Positions 6,471 to 6,970 of a stretch of DNA of 6,970 bases are shown here, piece after piece; within the stretch, counting starts at the first letter, position 1, and each line of letters begins with the position of its first letter. Location of the stretch: the NCBI GenBank assembly GCA_031259225.1, contig JAIRLT010000033.1:1-6970 (forward strand), read 5' to 3'. The notes below the pieces were generated by a model, which saw nothing but the letters and a program-made list of their open reading frames with translations, had not been told where the DNA came from and ran no database searches. The translations under genes and the position numbers were made by a program. The DNA comes from Prevotellaceae bacterium (GTDB lineage Bacteria > Bacteroidota > Bacteroidia > Bacteroidales > UBA932).

Positions 6471-6510
6471 AAAAAAAACCGCCGGTGCATTTCTGCACCG
6501 GCAGTTCTTT
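6464..6510. repeat. 47-bp direct repeat, copy B
   Basis: Partner of 6331-6377 (46/47 identical). This copy has the perfect inner 9-bp stem, so it is probably the parental version, though direction of copying cannot be proved. Confidence 0.9.
6471..6504 (-). terminator. Rho-independent terminator, copy B
   Basis: On the minus strand an 11-bp stem (arms 6504-6494 and 6489-6479; nine perfect pairs, one G-U wobble, one outer C-G pair) with a GAAA loop is followed by eight T. It is the first terminator reached by transcripts of the gene ending at 6644. On the plus strand the tail is only AGTTCTTT, so termination in that direction would be weaker. Confidence 0.88.
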
Positions 6511-6515
6511 CTTTT

Positions 6516-6549
6516 AGGGCAAAGGGTACAAGGTAAAGGGTGAAGGGGG
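6516..6549. repeat. Degenerate heptamer array, AGGGTAA-like (about 5 units)
   Basis: Units AGGGCAA, AGGGTAC, AAGGTAA, AGGGTGA and AGGGG keep an exact 7-bp register although the units differ from each other. It ends at the 14-bp palindrome. Confidence 0.65.
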
Positions 6550-6562
6550 CTGACGCGTCAGC
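6549..6562. repeat. Perfect 14-bp palindrome between heptamer arrays
   Basis: GCTGACGCGTCAGC is its own reverse complement. It separates two arrays with unrelated units. It could be a protein-binding site or a recombination point; nothing else is visible. Confidence 0.6.
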
Positions 6563-6568
6563 AGCTTT

Positions 6569-6596
6569 CCACTCTCCATTCTCCACTCTCCATTCG
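6569..6596. repeat. Heptamer tandem array, alternating CCACTCT/CCATTCT (4 units)
   Basis: Units CCACTCT, CCATTCT, CCACTCT and CCATTCG alternate in the same way as the CCTAATT/CTTAATT array at 4076-4104. The array ends in the 8-bp palindrome TTCGCGAA (6593-6600). Confidence 0.8.
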
Positions 6597-6608
6597 CGAA
6601 GCGCCAGC

Positions 6609-6643
6609 ACTGCCTACTGCCTACTGCCTACTGCCCACTGCCT
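6609..6643. repeat. Heptamer tandem array, ACTGCCT type (5 units), abutting a stop codon
   Basis: Five units of ACTGCCT with one mismatch (ACTGCCC in the fourth). The array ends at 6643, the base next to the TAA stop (6646-6644) of the upstream gene, leaving no gap. Confidence 0.9.
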
Positions 6644-6970
6644 TTACGGCACTATCGCGCTCATGATGGGTCCGAAGGGACCCTTTTCGCCGGTGGTGTT
6701 TTCCCAGCGGAGGGCGAAGTACAGCGTCTTGCCGCGGTCTTCGTCGGCAAATTCGAGCGTCAACGGCGTGTGCGTATCAAACGACGAGTGCGTCAGGTCG
6801 CTGATATGCACTTCCTGCGGATGGTCGAACAGCCCCCATGCCGTTTCCGCGCCATGCTGACCGTCGGGTTTCGCTTTCCGGTGCGTACCGTCACTCTCGA
6901 AAAAGTGGATCGTCACCCGGCGCAACTCCAACGTGCGGATTTCGACGGCGGGGTGCGTGGTCGCTACCGG
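6644..6970 (-). CDS. C-terminal part of a conserved protein of unknown function (beta-rich tail domain), 5' end outside window
   Basis: The frame is open from the right edge to the TAA at 6644, giving 108 residues of a larger protein; a TTG at 6931 is only an internal leucine. Visible segments are LRRVTIHFFESDG, KPDGQHGAETAWGL, LTLEFADEDRGKTLYFALRWEN and GEKGPFGPIMSAIVP. The pattern of a short beta-sandwich with 'GKT-YFA-RWEN' followed by 'G-KGP-GP--SA-IP' recalls the tail of Bacteroidota hypothetical proteins of about 200 residues that I have no function for. It may be a fibronectin-III-like or immunoglobulin-like fold, which is inference. The gene has two strong terminators downstream, so it is a transcription unit separate from GH3. 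No catalytic motif is seen. Confidence 0.7.
   Translation of the reverse strand, partial: PVATTHPAVEIRTLELRRVTIHFFESDGTHRKAKPDGQHGAETAWGLFDHPQEVHISDLTHSSFDTHTPLTLEFADEDRGKTLYFALRWENTTGEKGPFGPIMSAIVP

Larger units (their letters stand above)
6274..6643. other. Gene-free 370-base junction: heptamer arrays, palindromic spacers and duplicated terminator
   Basis: No credible gene is present; the longest open frame (minus strand, 6610-6410) is made of repeats and terminator. In plus-strand order it holds an AT-rich stretch with a short palindrome, a terminator copy, an AGTCGTA array, a GC-rich spacer (6426-6437), an ATTTCAAA array, a second terminator copy, a degenerate AGGGTAA-like array, a 14-bp palindrome, a CCACTCT/CCATTCT array, a TTCGCGAA palindrome, and an ACTGCCT array that ends at the stop codon of the upstream gene. 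Confidence 0.8.

Noticed and set aside
6410..6610. Minus-strand open frame of 66 codons in the repeat junction
   Set aside because: It is built from heptamer arrays and the terminator hairpin; composition is repeat-derived.
281..6643. CRISPR array
   Set aside because: Units are 7 bp and directly adjacent, without spacers of constant length, and no cas genes are present.

Overview
The window looks like a Bacteroidota chromosome, probably order Bacteroidales. The reasons are the gene content (an archaeal/eukaryote-type ProS, a membrane protein-kinase-etherase MurNAc cluster, a secreted GH3/beta-lactamase-type protein), a near-textbook Bacteroidota promoter hexamer (TAnnTTTG) before a toxin-antitoxin pair, and the lack of clear Shine-Dalgarno sequences. 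All supported genes lie on the minus strand, so transcription runs from high to low coordinates.

Layout in transcription order. 6970-6644: C-terminal part of a protein of unknown function. 6643-6274: 370 bases without a gene, holding five short tandem-repeat arrays, GC-rich palindromic spacers and two near-identical copies of a strong minus-strand terminator. 6273-4084: a secreted GH3 beta-N-acetylhexosaminidase (NagZ-like) with a shrunken beta-lactamase-like tail. 3963-3324: a HigB-HigA toxin-antitoxin pair with its own promoter. 3252-392: a membrane protein of the COG4299/DUF5009 family, a BadF-family amino-sugar kinase and a MurQ etherase, in the order reported for murT-murK-murQ of Tannerella forsythia. 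281-1: the C-terminal third of prolyl-tRNA synthetase, cut off at its 5' end.

How the genes work together: GH3 would release GlcNAc and MurNAc-type sugars from muropeptides outside the cytoplasm; the membrane protein and kinase would bring in and phosphorylate MurNAc; MurQ would remove the lactyl ether to give GlcNAc-6-phosphate. This is a peptidoglycan salvage locus. The HigBA module sits between the hydrolase and the uptake genes and may feed transcription into the latter.

The most unusual part is non-coding: arrays of 7-bp tandem repeats, each with a different unit but the same period, fill the gene junctions. Several start exactly at, or contain, a stop codon. One supplies the last residues of GH3, and another sits exactly at the point where ProS loses its N-terminus.
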